Positions 25,372-34,035 of a stretch of 64,000 nt of DNA are shown in pieces. Positions within the stretch are counted from its first letter, which is position 1. Every line of letters starts with the position of its first letter. The stretch is from the NCBI GenBank assembly GCA_049568075.1, contig CP144911.1. The stretch is one strand, 5' to 3'. A program made the position numbers and the translations under genes. The stretch is from Gottfriedia sp049568075. Its GTDB lineage: Bacteria > Bacillota > Bacilli > Bacillales > Bacillaceae_G. The notes under the pieces were generated by a model. The model did no database searches and was not told where the DNA came from. It saw only the letters and a list, made by a program, of their open reading frames with translations.

Positions 25372-25593
25372 AAAATCTTTATTTCAACTTACAAAGGAAG
25401 ATTACAGAATTTCAAATTTTCAAATCGTGTATGAAACGATACCCCTTATATAAAACATTAGCCCCGTCAATTTATGCTAGTGTTCCTACTTTTAAACTCC
25501 ATTTTGAAAATAATGTTGTTAATAAAAATTAAACCATTATTTATTGAATAAGTGAAAACGAGTATCTATTTCATTTTCAACTTGTTCATCAAC

Positions 25594-25620
25594 AAAAAAG
25601 CATCCAATTTATTTGGATGC
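25594..25620 (-). terminator. Terminator overlapping the stop codon of the 70-aa gene
   Basis: 8-bp stem GCATCCAA/TTGGATGC (25600-25607, 25613-25620) with T6 on the minus strand. The TAA stop of the gene (25609-25611) lies inside the loop. Confidence 0.75.
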
Positions 25621-25821
25621 ATACTTAAGTATTCCGCTTAAAAAGAGTGAATCTTCTAACTGTGTGCACTCTTTTAGTTTGATTAATCCATCTAGTTCTA
25701 GTTCCTTAGCTAGTTTTTCAATCATATTTGTATCATTTTCCAATGAATTTTTAATGTCGAATATAAAGAAATTTCCTCTTGTTGCAAGTCGAAGGTTCTT
25801 TAATAGATTTTCCTTACTCAT
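25609..25821 (-). CDS. Hypothetical small protein (70 aa)
   Basis: Starts MSKENLLKNLRLATRGNFFI and is rich in helices; the second half (MIEKLAKELELDGLIKLKEC) resembles the recognition part of a small winged helix, but I cannot assign a family. ATG 25821 is 8 nt after AAGGGAG; the GTG at 25827 is too close. A strong terminator at its very end supports a real gene. Confidence 0.65.
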   Translation of the reverse strand: MSKENLLKNLRLATRGNFFIFDIKNSLENDTNMIEKLAKELELDGLIKLKECTQLEDSLFLSGILKYASK

Positions 25822-26018
25822 TTTCACATCTCCCTTCTAAATCATATAATTCGACACAGAAGAGGTATTGTCCTGTAAATTGAATTAAATTACAAATTAA
25901 TTGTAGGATGATTATTTTATCTTCAGAGTATAACGTTAATAATTCTCATATACTTTCAATATACAAATACACATAGTATTGTGAGTAAAATTAACTTAAT
26001 GAAGGTATAAAATGAATG

Positions 26019-26047
26019 TTGTGTATTCATTTTTTATAGGCTATAAT
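26019..26047 (+). promoter_or_regulatory. Sigma-A promoter of candidate sRNA 2
   Basis: TTGTGT (26019-26024), 17-bp spacer, TATAAT (26042-26047), the same geometry as the first unit. Confidence 0.7.
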
Positions 26048-26053
26048 ACTTTA

Positions 26054-26120
26054 AACCATTTCTTTACCCGAGCTCCACGGTTAACCCCCCCTAATCAATG
26101 AATAGGGGGGTATTTTTATT
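26054..26120 (+). ncRNA. Candidate small RNA 2, facing cold-shock gene 2
   Basis: Second copy of the promoter-terminator unit. The 52-nt block 26028-26079 is identical to 24264-24315. Downstream the sequence differs but again forms a terminator (CCCCCCTA/TAGGGGGG, 26086-26093 and 26103-26110) followed by TATTTTTATT. It carries the same complementarity to the csp mRNAs and converges on csp copy 2. Keeping the hairpin while changing loop and flanks suggests selection for a terminated transcript. Confidence 0.55.
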
Positions 26121-26122
26121 AT

Positions 26123-26160
26123 AAAAAAAGTCAGATTCTATAAATAGAATCCGACTTTTT
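26123..26160 (-). terminator. Terminator of cold-shock gene 2
   Basis: Stem AAAGTC..ATTCTA/TAGAAT..GACTTT with one position that is a G-U pair in the minus-strand RNA, followed by T-runs. Confidence 0.75.
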
Positions 26161-26163
26161 TAA

Positions 26164-26364
26164 TTATGCTTTTTTAACGTTAGTAGCTTGTGGTCCGCGT
26201 TGTCCTTGTTCTACATCAAATGTAACTGCTTGACCTTCATCTAATGATTTGAATCCTTCAGATTGAATTGCTGAGAAGTGAACGAATACATCATCACCAT
26301 TTTCACGCTCGATGAATCCAAAACCTTTTTCTACATTAAACCATTTTACTTTACCATGTTCCAT
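26164..26364 (-). CDS. Cold-shock protein (CspA/CspB family), copy 2
   Basis: 66 residues, nearly identical to the copy at 24423 (differences at residues 3, 11, 35 and 36), with intact RNP1 and RNP2. AGGAGGAAAT precedes the ATG. The promoter is at 26408-26436. Together with its terminator and the facing small-RNA unit it forms a tandem duplication of copy 1, about 1.7 kb apart. Confidence 0.96.
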   Translation of the reverse strand: MEHGKVKWFNVEKGFGFIERENGDDVFVHFSAIQSEGFKSLDEGQAVTFDVEQGQRGPQATNVKKA

Positions 26365-26407
26365 TTTTTATTTCCTCCTTATGTGCTTGAACACATTTAA
26401 TGTTTAT

Positions 26408-26436
26408 ATAATAACAATTTAATGTAAGATAATCAA
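26408..26436 (-). promoter_or_regulatory. Promoter of cold-shock gene 2
   Basis: Minus strand TTGATT, 17-bp spacer, TATTAT; counterpart of the promoter at 24667. Confidence 0.65.
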
Positions 26437-26626
26437 ATTCTCTTACTAAAAAAATAGGACTTTTCACTTATTTAATTGGAAATTAAAGGATTTTCTTTAA
26501 TTTTTAATTAGAAATCTTTGGATATTAGGAGCTATTTACGATGGTTAGTTAAGGATTAAGATAGTCGCCCGTTCTTCATTTTCTTCATAAGATACTGAGT
26601 AAAAAATAAAAAGAATGAAGAGAGTT

Positions 26627-27008
26627 ATGAATATGTCAACTTGTCAAAGACTTGCGGATATCTTGAAGGAGAAGTTGTTAAAGCTACATCTGTATGTTTA
26701 ATTATGCGTCTTCGTAATATAAATGCGACTATTTTAGGTCGTAGGACTCGTTCTCCATTAGCACTTCCTTACATGTTATCTTTTGAAGATAATGGTTTAA
26801 ACCTTGGCGAATCTGTTGTCCGTCAGAAAGAGATTAACCCATTAATGACGCATTACGAAAAAGAGGAATTATCGTGACAGCAGTTCATAATCATTGGCTT
26901 TTTGATAAACCACGTTTAATGTATATGCATTGGGAGAATGTTAATTTGGATCCAGTTGAATTTACAAGAGTTAGTTTTGAGGTAGCAAAAGAAGCAGGTC
27001 TTTTTTAA
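26627..27008 (+). pseudogene. DUF1259 gene, multiply frameshifted and internally deleted
   Basis: Three frames join to one protein. ATG 26627 gives MNMSTCQRLADILKEK; the frame from about 26656 gives GEVVKATSVCLIMRLRNINA and TILGRRTRSPLALPYMLSFE; the frame through 26853-27008 gives ALRKRGIIVTAVHNHWLFDK and PRLMYMHWENVN. 'GRRTRSPLALP' and 'VTA.HNHWLFD.PRLMY.H.E' are hallmarks of the DUF1259 (LpqO-like) family. At least two frameshifts and a missing middle segment make it non-functional. Confidence 0.85.
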
Positions 27009-27067
27009 GTATACTTACTTAATTGAGTGACTAAAATTATATAGAGTATGTAATCAATAAATGAAAT

Positions 27068-27113
27068 AAAAAAAGCAAATGGACAGTTGACCACTGATCC
27101 GTTTGCTTTTTTT
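27068..27113. terminator. Bidirectional terminator
   Basis: Stem AAAAAAAGCAAATGGA/TCCGTTTGCTTTTTTT with one G-U, between the DUF1259 remnant and the minus-strand YCII gene. Confidence 0.8.
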
Positions 27114-27142
27114 AATTTCGTTCAATTTTTTCAACAATTACA

Positions 27143-27478
27143 TCATGTATTTTGTTTAGGGAGTACTGCATGCATCGGATAATATTCCGTAGACATGATT
27201 CCAGTTATCACGGCTGGATCTTCTTTGATAAGTTTTGGGACTTGGGCTTCATTTTCAACTTCAATTATTGCAATGCCATGAGGTGAAGAAGGATTTCGAA
27301 CCGGTCCAAACACTAGAACAATTCCCTGGTTTTGTTTTTCTGTCCAATAAGCAATATGTTTTCCCATAATATTCCGTTCTTCATCTGTCATGTCCTGTTG
27401 AAAGGTTATTCTTGGGGGAATAGATTTTAGCAAAAAGTGCATCTTTACTGAATCATTAATTGGTGTGTTATCTGCCAT
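27143..27478 (-). CDS. YCII-domain protein
   Basis: About 111 residues with a dimeric alpha/beta YCII fold: 'MHFLLKSIPPRITFQQDMTDEERNIMGKHIAYWTEKQNQGIVLVFGPVRNPSSPHGIAIIEVENEAQVPKLIKEDPAV' is the typical run. The family is poorly understood and includes dehalogenase-like and regulatory members. I start at ATG 27478 (MADNTPIN), 10 nt after GGAGGT; the ATG at 27499 lies before the site. Divergent from the MarR gene. Confidence 0.87.
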   Translation of the reverse strand: MADNTPINDSVKMHFLLKSIPPRITFQQDMTDEERNIMGKHIAYWTEKQNQGIVLVFGPVRNPSSPHGIAIIEVENEAQVPKLIKEDPAVITGIMSTEYYPMHAVLPKQNT

Positions 27479-27667
27479 CCTTAATGTACCTCCATTCATT
27501 CTGACGATCTTTACCTACAATTATTTCACAAATCACTTTTGAATACACTTCACAATTTAAGATCAACCAAATCACTGAATAATTTAAGAAATGCTGTAGA
27601 AAATATCCTATTGTCTATTTATTAATAATTTTTAATTGTACAAATGAACAATAAAGTTTTATTATTA

Positions 27668-27699
27668 GTTTACAATGTAAACAGTTTATAAAGTAAACT
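27668..27699 (+). promoter_or_regulatory. Tandem MarR-type operator palindromes
   Basis: GTTTAC-AAT-GTAAAC (27668-27682) and AGTTTA-TAAAG-TAAACT (27683-27699) lie back to back just before the MarR gene. Such paired sites usually mean autoregulation; assignment to this MarR is inference. Confidence 0.55.
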
Positions 27700-27717
27700 A
27701 ATGTAAGGGGTGAAATG

Positions 27718-28176
27718 ATGCCAGATTTTCAACAAGCAATCGATTTAACAAATTCGTTTGTTTCAATTGCGCGTCAACTAAAAAGAATAAACTTACAAAC
27801 TGCAACTAAACTTGGGATAACCTTCCAACAGTTAATTATCCTCAATTCAATTCGAAATAATGAAGGTTTATCACAAAAGGAACTAACTGAACGAATTAGG
27901 ACTGCTAAAAGCAGAGTGAGTCTTAGTATTGATGAGTTAGAGAAGAAAAATTATGTAAAAAGAGAAACGTCAGCTATTGATCGCCGCGAAACTCAATTAT
28001 TTTTAACTCCCGATGGTGAAGAATTATGTCAACGCTACCGAGAAGAATCAGAAGCATATAAGAGTTTAGCAAATTCACTGGAACAATTTTCACAGGATGA
28101 GCTTAATATACTTATAGACATGCAAAAAAAAATTTTAACTGATTTATCAAATGAACAAACTAATTGTTCAAAATAA
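27718..28176 (+). CDS. MarR-family transcriptional regulator
   Basis: About 152 residues, winged helix with 'ITFQQLIILNSIRNNEGLSQKELTERIRTAKSRVSLSIDELEKKNYVKRETSAIDRRETQLFLTPDGEEL', including the D-R-R wing. ATG 27718 is 7 nt after AAGGGG; the adjacent ATG 27715 is also possible. It precedes the ABC exporter gene by 15 bp, so it probably represses this drug-exporter operon through the palindromes at 27668. Confidence 0.92.
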   Translation: MPDFQQAIDLTNSFVSIARQLKRINLQTATKLGITFQQLIILNSIRNNEGLSQKELTERIRTAKSRVSLSIDELEKKNYVKRETSAIDRRETQLFLTPDGEELCQRYREESEAYKSLANSLEQFSQDELNILIDMQKKILTDLSNEQTNCSK

Positions 28177-28191
28177 GGAGGACGTTTAATT

Positions 28192-30030
28192 ATGTCAGGA
28201 TGGGGTGGTGGACCTCCGATGGGTCCCCATGGTTTTGGGCGAATGAAATATGATAAAAACGCACAAAAACCAAATATAACAAAGGCAATACTACTTAGAA
28301 TTGCAAAATATTTTATTCCGTATTGGAAGCAAACAACACTTGTCGTGCTTATTTTATTAGTTACTTCAGTACTAGGCATTTTACCGCCTATCATCATTCA
28401 ACATATTGTTGATACAGCCTTACCAAATAAAGATTTAAGTCTCCTAATCTATCTCGTGCTTGCCTCACTTAGTACTACGATTATTTCAGAGTTATTGGGT
28501 GTTTGGCAAAATTATTTAAATGCATATGTTGCCCAAAAAATTATTTACGATATGCGAAACCAAATGTATCTTCATTTACAACAAATGCCATACCAATTTT
28601 ATTCGAACGTTAAGCAAGGTGAAGTGATCACCCGAATGACGGCTGATATTTCTGGTGTTAAAGCTGTTTTTGATAGTACGATTGTGAGTTTCGCTAATAA
28701 TCTATTCATTCTTATTTCTACGGCTACCACATTGTTAATAGTGAACTGGAGGCTTGGAATACTAGGATTAATCATTGTACCATTATTTATTCTACCGACT
28801 CGTAAAATGGGAAGTGTTCGTTGGAGTATTGCAAAACAGACACAGGAAAAAACAAGTGAGCAAAATCATATTATACAAGAAACATTAAATATTAGTGGTT
28901 ATTTATTAATGAAGCTTTTTACAAAAGAACAAAAGGAATTTAAAAATTTTGATGAGATTAATGTACAGGCTACTAATCTTAAAATAAAGGAATCTATGGC
29001 AGGCCGCTGGTTTATGATGATTTTATCAACCTTTACTAGCATCGGCCCAATGCTCATCTATTTATATGGTGGATATTTATTTATTCACGGTCAGATAACA
29101 ATTGGGGCTATTATTAGCTTTGTTGCTTTACTTGGTCGTTTATACGGGCCAGTTGGACAATTAACAAATCTTTATGTAAATATTACAAGTTCGATCGCTT
29201 TATTCGAACGTATTTTTGAATATTTTGATATGAAATTAACGATTAAAGATCGTGATGATGCGACTGAAATGAATGTTACTCATTTAGATATTGAATTTAA
29301 CGATGTATCATTTTCTTATCAGAAAGATAAAACCGCTTTGCAAAATATTTCCTTTATTGCTCCATCCGGTACAATGACTGCATTAGTTGGACCTAGTGGA
29401 GCTGGTAAAACAACAATTACCAATTTAATTCCTCGTTTGTATGATTTTACATCAGGTTCAATCAAAATAGGCGGTCGAGATATTAGAGAATTCACGTTAG
29501 AATCATTACGGTCACATATTGGACTTGTTACACAGGATAGCTATTTATTTAATGGAACGATAAAAGAAAATTTATTATATGCAAGCCCTGAAGCATCAGA
29601 CGAAGAAATTACCAATGCTTGTAAGGCAGCATATATTCATGATTTCATAATGGACTTACCAAATGGTTATGAGACAATTGTCGGAAATCGAGGGATCAAA
29701 CTTTCAGGAGGAGAAAAACAAAGAATATCAATCGCTCGGGTATTATTGAAAAATCCTGAAATCATTATTCTTGATGAAGCAACTTCTTCATTAGATACTT
29801 TATCTGAGTTTTATATTCAAAGTGCAATACAAGGATTATTAAAAAATAAAACGTCCATTGTTATTGCTCACCGACTTTCAACCATTATGGCCGCGGATCA
29901 CATCATTGTGTTAAATGATGGTCAAATTGTTGAGGAAGGCAAACATGAAGAATTGTTAATGCAAAATGGATTATATAAAGAATTGTACAATAAACAGTTT
30001 GGTAAAAAACCAATCGCATCTATTGAATAG
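28192..30030 (+). CDS. ABC multidrug exporter half-transporter
   Basis: 612 residues: a Gly/Pro-rich N-terminus (SGWGGGPPMGPHGFG), six membrane helices (about residues 40-330) and one ABC domain. Walker A (GPSGAGKTT) is near residue 400, the signature LSGGEKQR near 504 and Walker B (IIILDEATSSLD) near 524; the H-loop is in 'VIAHRLSTI'. It should function as a homodimer pumping hydrophobic compounds or lipids. It is co-transcribed with the MarR gene 15 bp upstream (AAGGAGG before ATG) and ended by a terminator. Confidence 0.93.
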   Translation: MSGWGGGPPMGPHGFGRMKYDKNAQKPNITKAILLRIAKYFIPYWKQTTLVVLILLVTSVLGILPPIIIQHIVDTALPNKDLSLLIYLVLASLSTTIISELLGVWQNYLNAYVAQKIIYDMRNQMYLHLQQMPYQFYSNVKQGEVITRMTADISGVKAVFDSTIVSFANNLFILISTATTLLIVNWRLGILGLIIVPLFILPTRKMGSVRWSIAKQTQEKTSEQNHIIQETLNISGYLLMKLFTKEQKEFKNFDEINVQATNLKIKESMAGRWFMMILSTFTSIGPMLIYLYGGYLFIHGQITIGAIISFVALLGRLYGPVGQLTNLYVNITSSIALFERIFEYFDMKLTIKDRDDATEMNVTHLDIEFNDVSFSYQKDKTALQNISFIAPSGTMTALVGPSGAGKTTITNLIPRLYDFTSGSIKIGGRDIREFTLESLRSHIGLVTQDSYLFNGTIKENLLYASPEASDEEITNACKAAYIHDFIMDLPNGYETIVGNRGIKLSGGEKQRISIARVLLKNPEIIILDEATSSLDTLSEFYIQSAIQGLLKNKTSIVIAHRLSTIMAADHIIVLNDGQIVEEGKHEELLMQNGLYKELYNKQFGKKPIASIE

Positions 30031-30063
30031 AAAAAAAGCACAGATTAATTTCTGTGCTTTTTT
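30031..30063 (+). terminator. Terminator after ABC exporter
   Basis: 11-bp stem AAAAGCACAGA/TCTGTGCTTTT, 6-nt loop, T6, immediately after the stop codon. Confidence 0.88.
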
Positions 30064-30220
30064 CATTCTATATAGTGTTGAATAGATTTTTAATTGTTTG
30101 ATTTTCTTACATACTCTTCCTACTTTAATTATACCATAAAAAAAATGGCTAAAATAGACTTTATCTTCTTATTTTCAACTGATAAAATCAATAGACATTA
30201 AAGGTTAGGAGAGATGTGGA

Positions 30221-32833
30221 ATGAATTCTTTAGTTCTCGATTTCCAAGAGATTAATAAAAACCAACTTTTTCTCGTTGGCGGAAAAGGATTAAATTTAGG
30301 TAAATTATCAAAAATTCAAGATATAAAAGTACCGGAAGGATTTTGTATTACAACAGAGGCATTTCAAAAAGCTATCGAGCAAAATCAATCCTATCATGCT
30401 TTATTGGATCAACTAACACTGCTAAATGTAAAGGATCGAGATCAAATTAGTAAGATTTGCAGTAAGATTCGAGACCTTATTTTAGAAGTAGCAATCCCTT
30501 CAGATGTTGTTAATGCAGTTTCTACCTATCTCTCCAAATTCGGCGAGGAACTTGCATACGCTGTCCGTTCTAGTGCAACTGCTGAAGATTTGCCACATGC
30601 CTCTTTTGCTGGCCAACAAGACACGTATTTAAATATTATTGGTAAAGAAAATATCTTACAACATATTAGTAGATGTTGGGCTTCTTTATTTACGGATCGT
30701 GCGGTAATCTACCGTATGCAAAATGAATTTGACCACAATCAAGTTTATCTATCCGTTGTTATTCAAAAAATGGTTTTCCCTCAGGCTTCAGGGATTTTAT
30801 TTACTGCTGATCCCATTACTTCTAATCGAAAGGTAGTATCAATTGATGCAAGTTTTGGACTTGGAGAAGCTTTAGTTTCTGGTTTAGTATCGGCCGATTG
30901 TTATAAGGTACAAGATAATAAAATCATCGATAAGAGAATCGCAACGAAAAAATTGGCTATTTATGGTCGAAGAGAAGGCGGAACAGAGTCACAGCAGATT
31001 GATTCACAAAAACAAATCACTCAAACACTTACTGATCAACAAATTTTACAACTAGCACAAATTGGTAGACAAATTGAAGCTTATTTTGGTTGTCCACAAG
31101 ATATCGAATGGTGTTTAGTAGGCGATACATTTTATATTGTCCAAAGTCGTCCAATCACAACTCTCTTTCCGATTCCCGATGTAGATGATCAAGAAAAACA
31201 CGTCTATCTATCTGTTGGCCATCAACAAATGATGACCGATCCAATCAAACCATTGGGATTGTCGTTTTGGATGTTAACCTCTAGGGCACCTATGCGTAAA
31301 GCAGGAGGTAGATTATTTGTAGATATCTCACAACATCTTGCTTCACGTGACAGAAGAAATATGTTTATAGAGGCAATAGGAAAATCAGACCCGCTCTTAA
31401 AAGACGCTCTATTAAAGGTTGTAGCAGGAGAAGATTATCTAGAATCATCAACTGAGAATAAAGCACCAACCCCCACTAAAAATGTTCAAGAACATTCGTC
31501 GTCCAGTTTTAAAGCACTAATCGAAAACGATCCAACAATTGTAACTGAATTGATTAAGAAAAACGAAACATCAATCGAAGAATTAAAACAAAACATTCAA
31601 ATGAAATCAGGATCAGATTTAATGGATTTTATTATAGAAGATCTTCAGAAATTAAGAGAGTTATTATTTGACCCGCGAAGTTCCGCAGTGTTTATGTCCG
31701 CTATGAATGCGACAGAATGGATTAATGAAAAAATATACGAATGGTTAGATGAAAAGAATGTAGGAGATACGATTTCGCAATCTGTACCGAATAACATTAC
31801 TTCAGAAATGGGTCTAGCACTAATGGATGTCGCAGATGTAATTCGTCCTTATCCAGAAGTAATCGATTATTTGCAACATGTAAAAGATGATAACTTTTTG
31901 GATGAAGTAATTAAATTTGAGGGTGGACAAGAAACTAAAAATGCAATTGATGATTATCTGAGAAAATACGGAATGAGATGTACTGGTGAAATTGATCTGA
32001 CTAGAACACGTTGGAGCGAAAAACCATCTACACTTGTCCCCATGATTCTTAGTAACATTAAAAACTTTGAGCCGCATGAAAGTAGACGGAAATTTGATCA
32101 AGGCCTAGAAAAAGCAATGCAAAAAGAAAAAGAGCTTGTAGAACGATTGCTGCTATTACCGGATGGTAAACAAAAAGCCGAGGAGATAAAGGAAGTTATT
32201 AGTCTAATCAGGAATTTCATTGGATATCGTGAATATCCAAAGTATGGAATGATTAGTCGCTATTTTGTGTATAAGCTAGCTTTATTGAAAGAAGCTGAAC
32301 AACTAGTTAAAAATAATGTCATTTCTGAAGTTGAAGATCTATTTTATCTCACATTTGAAGAACTTCACGAAGTCGTTCGTACAAATAAACTAGATTATCA
32401 AATCATTAATAAACGAAAAGACGAGTACAAATTATATACTAAACTAACACCTCCACGAGTTTTAACATCTGATGGTGAAATCATTGTAGGTGAATATAAA
32501 CGTGAAAATCTTCCAGCAGAAGCGATTTTAGGTTTAGCTGTTTCTTCAGGAGTAATCGAAGGAAGAGCACGTGTTATTTTAAATATTGAAGATGCAAACC
32601 TAGAAGAGGGTGACATATTAGTTACATCATTCACTGACCCAAGCTGGACACCTTTATTTGTTGCAATAAAAGGACTGGTCACTGAAGTTGGTGGACTGAT
32701 GACACACGGTGCGGTCATCGCAAGAGAATATGGTTTACCTGCAGTTGTCGGTGTAGAGAATGCTACCAAACTCATAAAAGACGGGCAAAGAATTCGTGTT
32801 CATGGAACAGAAGGCTATATTGAAATATTATAA
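30221..32833 (+). CDS. rph: Rifamycin phosphotransferase (PEP-synthase-like)
   Basis: 870 residues, matching the RPH length of about 865-870. An N-terminal ATP-grasp domain (about residues 1-310, 'GGKGLNLGKL', 'AVRSSATAEDLPHASFAGQQDTYLN'), a rifampin-binding insert (about 330-750) and a C-terminal swivelling His domain ('LMTHGAVIAREYGLPAVVGV') follow in order. His829 would carry the phosphate, as in Listeria and Bacillus RPH, which inactivate rifamycins with ATP. The last segment also contains 'TSFTDPSWTPLF' typical of these enzymes. GGAGAG precedes ATG. Resistance itself is inferred from family. Confidence 0.9.
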   Translation: MNSLVLDFQEINKNQLFLVGGKGLNLGKLSKIQDIKVPEGFCITTEAFQKAIEQNQSYHALLDQLTLLNVKDRDQISKICSKIRDLILEVAIPSDVVNAVSTYLSKFGEELAYAVRSSATAEDLPHASFAGQQDTYLNIIGKENILQHISRCWASLFTDRAVIYRMQNEFDHNQVYLSVVIQKMVFPQASGILFTADPITSNRKVVSIDASFGLGEALVSGLVSADCYKVQDNKIIDKRIATKKLAIYGRREGGTESQQIDSQKQITQTLTDQQILQLAQIGRQIEAYFGCPQDIEWCLVGDTFYIVQSRPITTLFPIPDVDDQEKHVYLSVGHQQMMTDPIKPLGLSFWMLTSRAPMRKAGGRLFVDISQHLASRDRRNMFIEAIGKSDPLLKDALLKVVAGEDYLESSTENKAPTPTKNVQEHSSSSFKALIENDPTIVTELIKKNETSIEELKQNIQMKSGSDLMDFIIEDLQKLRELLFDPRSSAVFMSAMNATEWINEKIYEWLDEKNVGDTISQSVPNNITSEMGLALMDVADVIRPYPEVIDYLQHVKDDNFLDEVIKFEGGQETKNAIDDYLRKYGMRCTGEIDLTRTRWSEKPSTLVPMILSNIKNFEPHESRRKFDQGLEKAMQKEKELVERLLLLPDGKQKAEEIKEVISLIRNFIGYREYPKYGMISRYFVYKLALLKEAEQLVKNNVISEVEDLFYLTFEELHEVVRTNKLDYQIINKRKDEYKLYTKLTPPRVLTSDGEIIVGEYKRENLPAEAILGLAVSSGVIEGRARVILNIEDANLEEGDILVTSFTDPSWTPLFVAIKGLVTEVGGLMTHGAVIAREYGLPAVVGVENATKLIKDGQRIRVHGTEGYIEIL

Positions 32834-32843
32834 ATGTAGAATG

Positions 32844-32884
32844 AATAAGTCGTTTTTCCAATTGTGGAAAGCGGCTTATTTTTA
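32844..32884 (+). terminator. Terminator after rph
   Basis: Imperfect stem AATAAG..CG..TTTCC/GGAAAGCGGCTTATT followed by TTTTATT, 11 bp after the stop. Confidence 0.7.
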
Positions 32885-32970
32885 TTGAAATAAATAACAA
32901 TTTAGGCAATTTCTGCAAAAATATACTGTATAATAGTCTAAATAAAAAGTAAAGAGAGGAGATGATCATC

Positions 32971-33588
32971 ATGCTTTCATTTATTTTAGTTGTATTAATG
33001 CTATTTTTAATACCAGGACCAGCTGTACTTTTAACATTATCCCAAACAATGAAAGGTGGGAAATGGAATGGCATCTTAACAGGCGTTGGGATTGCTGTCG
33101 GTGATCTAATTCATACATGTGCATCCGTATTTGGACTTTCTGCAATTTTAATGACTTCTGCATTTGCTTTTGAAATCGTTAAATATTTAGGTGCAGCTTA
33201 TTTATTTTATTTAGGAATCACTGCTATTATTAAAAAATCAAAAAACAGTAAAAAAACAACTGAACAAAAAGAAGTAAATAGTAAACTTTCCTTTCGTCAA
33301 GCAGTGCTGATCGAAGTATTAAACCCTAAAACTGCACTATTTTTCTTAGCCCTTTTACCACAATTTGTTCAACATAATGGACATCCGGTGTTCATTCAAC
33401 TGTTAACCCTTGGTTTGACATTTGTATTACTTAGTATTTTGTACACAACTTTACTAGTGCTTTTATCAAGTGTAATCGGTAAAAAGATCTTTAGTAAAAA
33501 AACAAAAGGTCCAAAATGGATGGGGAAAGCGATTGGCTTAGTTTATATAGGGTTGGGTTTAAGAGTTGCTCTTCAAACACAATCGTAA
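32971..33588 (+). CDS. LysE/RhtB-family exporter
   Basis: About 205 residues with five to six membrane helices. Family marks are 'MLFLIPGPAVLLTLSQTMKGGKWNGILTGVGIAVGDLIHT' (the P-G-P-x-x-L... signature) and 'FRQAVLIEVLNPKTALFFLALLPQFV'. It exports amino acids or similar solutes. I start at ATG 32971, about 10 nt after AGAGGAG; ATG 32962 directly abuts that site. Monocistronic, with its own terminator. Confidence 0.9.
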   Translation: MLSFILVVLMLFLIPGPAVLLTLSQTMKGGKWNGILTGVGIAVGDLIHTCASVFGLSAILMTSAFAFEIVKYLGAAYLFYLGITAIIKKSKNSKKTTEQKEVNSKLSFRQAVLIEVLNPKTALFFLALLPQFVQHNGHPVFIQLLTLGLTFVLLSILYTTLLVLLSSVIGKKIFSKKTKGPKWMGKAIGLVYIGLGLRVALQTQS

Positions 33589-33609
33589 CAGATTAATAAT
33601 ATTCAATAT

Positions 33610-33638
33610 AAAAAGGAGGCCGACTGGCATCCTTTTTT
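33610..33638 (+). terminator. Terminator after LysE-family gene
   Basis: Hairpin AAAAGGA..GCC/GGC..TCCTTTT followed by a T-run. Confidence 0.6.
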
Positions 33639-33685
33639 ATTGTTCTTATATTACAGAGGATCCAACTTTGGTTTTCTTGATTAAA

Positions 33686-33994
33686 TCACTCAAAATACAA
33701 ATGGTAATGGTTTTTACAGCCTGGATTAAAATCAGATTCACATTTAGGACATTTGTAGTTACATTCTTGATATTCTTGAATTGTTAATTCCTCATGACAG
33801 TTACCACAAAGAATTGCTTTTGTTTGCCATTCATCTTTACCCCAGACTTTTGGCTCATGATTTGCGCTTTCCTCATGGCAATAATAACAACCATAGTATG
33901 TATTGCAGCACTTGAATTTGATAGCAATGATATCTCTTGCTGTATGGTAATGTTTACAACGTGTATATAGATCGATTGAACCGATTACTTTCAT
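33686..33994 (-). CDS. CHY-type zinc-finger protein
   Basis: 102 residues. The order C-K-H-Y, 'CCNTYYGCYYCHEE', 'AILCGNCHEELTIQEY', 'CPKCESDFNPGCKNHYHLYF' gives the Cys/His ladder of the CHY zinc finger, which binds three zinc ions in eukaryotic Pirh2. Bacterial members are short stand-alone proteins of unknown role. AGAGGT precedes ATG. It sits downstream of yhfS on the same strand, separated by 40 bp. Confidence 0.88.
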   Translation of the reverse strand: MKVIGSIDLYTRCKHYHTARDIIAIKFKCCNTYYGCYYCHEESANHEPKVWGKDEWQTKAILCGNCHEELTIQEYQECNYKCPKCESDFNPGCKNHYHLYFE

Positions 33995-34035
33995 ATGTTT
34001 ACCTCTCTTTATACTTCTTACTACTTCATGATTGT

